Positions 13,587 to 14,592 of a stretch of DNA of 14,592 nucleotides are shown here, in pieces; position 1 is the first letter of the stretch, and every line of letters starts with the position of its first letter. The position numbers and the translations under genes were made by a program. Source of the stretch: CAZXYF01 sp964644705 (GTDB taxonomy: Bacteria; Planctomycetota; Brocadiia; SM23-32); NCBI GenBank assembly GCA_964644705.1, contig CAZXYF010000068.1, positions 1-14,592 on the forward strand, in the 5' to 3' direction. The notes under the pieces were generated by a model, which was not told the origin of the DNA, made no database searches, and worked only from the letters and a program-made list of their open reading frames with translations.

Positions 13587-14513
13587 GTGAATAAGAGACA
13601 TCTGATTACGCTGATGGATTGGTCAAGGTCGGATATCGAACAAGTCCTTTCCGTAGCCCACCAACTAAAAAACGACGTTTGCGAAGGAGAGTTGACGCAT
13701 TCTTTGCCCGATAAAACCCTTGCCCTGGTTTTCGAGAAAGCCTCTATGCGAACGCGGGTATCGTTCGAAGTGGGGATGACCCAGCTGGGGGGGACGTCCG
13801 TTTATCTCAGCAAAGATGACGTCAATCTGGGGAAACGAGAACCGGTGAAAGACGGGGCGCGTGTTCTGGCACGGTATGTGGATGGGGTGGCGGCTCGGGT
13901 TTACCGCCATGAAGTGGTTGAAGAACTCGCCGAGTACTCCGCCGTCCCGATCATCAACGCACTCAGTGATTTCGCACATCCCTGCCAGGCTCTGGCAGAT
14001 ATCATGACGCTGCAGGAACAGTTTGATGAGCTGTCGGGTCTGGTGGTTTCGTATATCGGTGATGCCAACAACGTGGCTCGCTCTTTAGCGATTGCCTGCG
14101 CCCGACTCGGGGTGGATTACCGCATTGCCGCACCGGATGATTATCAGTTTGACCCGGAGTTTGCGGAGTCTGTGTCTGATATCGCCCATCGAAGTGGTTC
14201 CGAGTTCGCCGTTATGGATGATCCGGCGGAGGCCGCCTGGGAAGCGAATGCCCTCTACACCGATACCTGGATCAGCATGGGGCAGGAGGAGGAGGCAGAG
14301 ACACGGAAACGTCTGTTTAGCGGATACCGTATTGATGAAGAATTGCTGGGCCGGGCGGAGGGAAACTGTGTGGTTCTTCATTGTCTGCCGGCCTACAGGG
14401 GCAATGAAATTACGAACAAGGTGATTGAGGGCCCCCAATCCGTGGTGTTCGATCAAGCCGAAAACCGACTCCACGCTCAGCGGGCGTTGCTGGAGTTGTT
14501 GATGGGGAATTAA
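13587..14513 (+). CDS. argF: Ornithine carbamoyltransferase
   Basis: Makes citrulline from ornithine and carbamoyl phosphate in arginine synthesis. The 308 residues match the family. Carbamoyl-phosphate-binding motifs are SMRTR (53-57, with Met in place of the Thr of the STRTR form) and HPCQ (131-134). Ornithine-side motifs are DTWISMG (226-232) and HCLPAYRG (265-272), followed by FDQAENRLHAQ (288-298). VYRHE at 105-109 takes the place of the usual R-T-F-G/K-H stretch. The GTG start at 13587 is supported by GGGAG (13575-13579), 7 bases upstream. It follows argD after 50 bases, and the two probably form one unit. The remaining 79 bases (14514-14592) show no gene start or terminator. Confidence 0.95.
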   Translation: MNKRHLITLMDWSRSDIEQVLSVAHQLKNDVCEGELTHSLPDKTLALVFEKASMRTRVSFEVGMTQLGGTSVYLSKDDVNLGKREPVKDGARVLARYVDGVAARVYRHEVVEELAEYSAVPIINALSDFAHPCQALADIMTLQEQFDELSGLVVSYIGDANNVARSLAIACARLGVDYRIAAPDDYQFDPEFAESVSDIAHRSGSEFAVMDDPAEAAWEANALYTDTWISMGQEEEAETRKRLFSGYRIDEELLGRAEGNCVVLHCLPAYRGNEITNKVIEGPQSVVFDQAENRLHAQRALLELLMGN

Positions 14514-14592
14514 AGATTGATGGAACGGCTGGGGAACGCCGTGTTGTTGAAGCGAAGGGGGATGCAGTAAGCGGGGAATTCAAAACCTTATC

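Noticed and set aside
1..14592. CRISPR array, insertion sequence, prophage or defence island
   Set aside because: No regularly spaced repeats, transposase, integrase, attachment site or defence-type domain was seen; gene content is housekeeping throughout.

Overview
The window reads as an ordinary-looking chromosomal segment of a Gram-negative-type, peptidoglycan-making bacterium, most likely from the PVC superphylum and probably Planctomycetota (Phycisphaerae-like). Kiritimatiellota or a relative is also possible. The lineage call is an inference from style: an MJ0042-like zinc ribbon at the N-terminus of a membrane-anchored protein, short Y-x-G-E-W-M repeats, and an ArgD/ArgF pair whose sequences resemble planctomycete ones from memory. 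No search was run. I see no mobile element, CRISPR array, rRNA or tRNA.

Layout. (1) 77-3167, minus strand: a three-gene cell-envelope operon. It runs from an OmpA-family lipoprotein with a glycine zipper, through a DUF4410-like lipoprotein, to murD. Both junctions are 4-base ATGA stop/start overlaps. (2) 3168-3697: a 530-bp non-coding divergent region. (3) 3698-5023, plus strand: a stand-alone class II xylose isomerase (xylA), closed by a strong rho-independent terminator. (4) 5243-8888, minus strand: an N-terminal formyl-methionine operon, def - zinc-ribbon membrane protein - DUF116 - fmt. Two uncharacterised genes sit between deformylase and formyltransferase. A good sigma70-type promoter lies upstream of def. 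(5) 8889-9248: divergent regulatory region with promoters facing both ways, an 11-bp-period direct repeat and nested inverted repeats. (6) 9249-14513, plus strand: ribH (lumazine synthase), a NusB-PHP fusion gene, ftsY, argD and argF, probably largely one transcription unit.

Working together. The left operon links lipid II precursor synthesis (MurD) to an outer-membrane lipoprotein that should bind peptidoglycan. The def/fmt operon handles addition and removal of the initiator formyl group. The right block mixes riboflavin synthesis, rRNA transcription antitermination fused to an RNase AM/TrpH-type PHP phosphoesterase, SRP-receptor targeting and two arginine-biosynthesis steps.

The most unusual items are the NusB-PHP fusion, which carries a strong Shine-Dalgarno and ATG exactly at the domain linker; the two unknown genes inside the formylation operon; and a MurD that lacks the usual lysine of its NDSKAT motif. 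I do not see a clear new defence, toxin or mobile system here. Most of the window is housekeeping.
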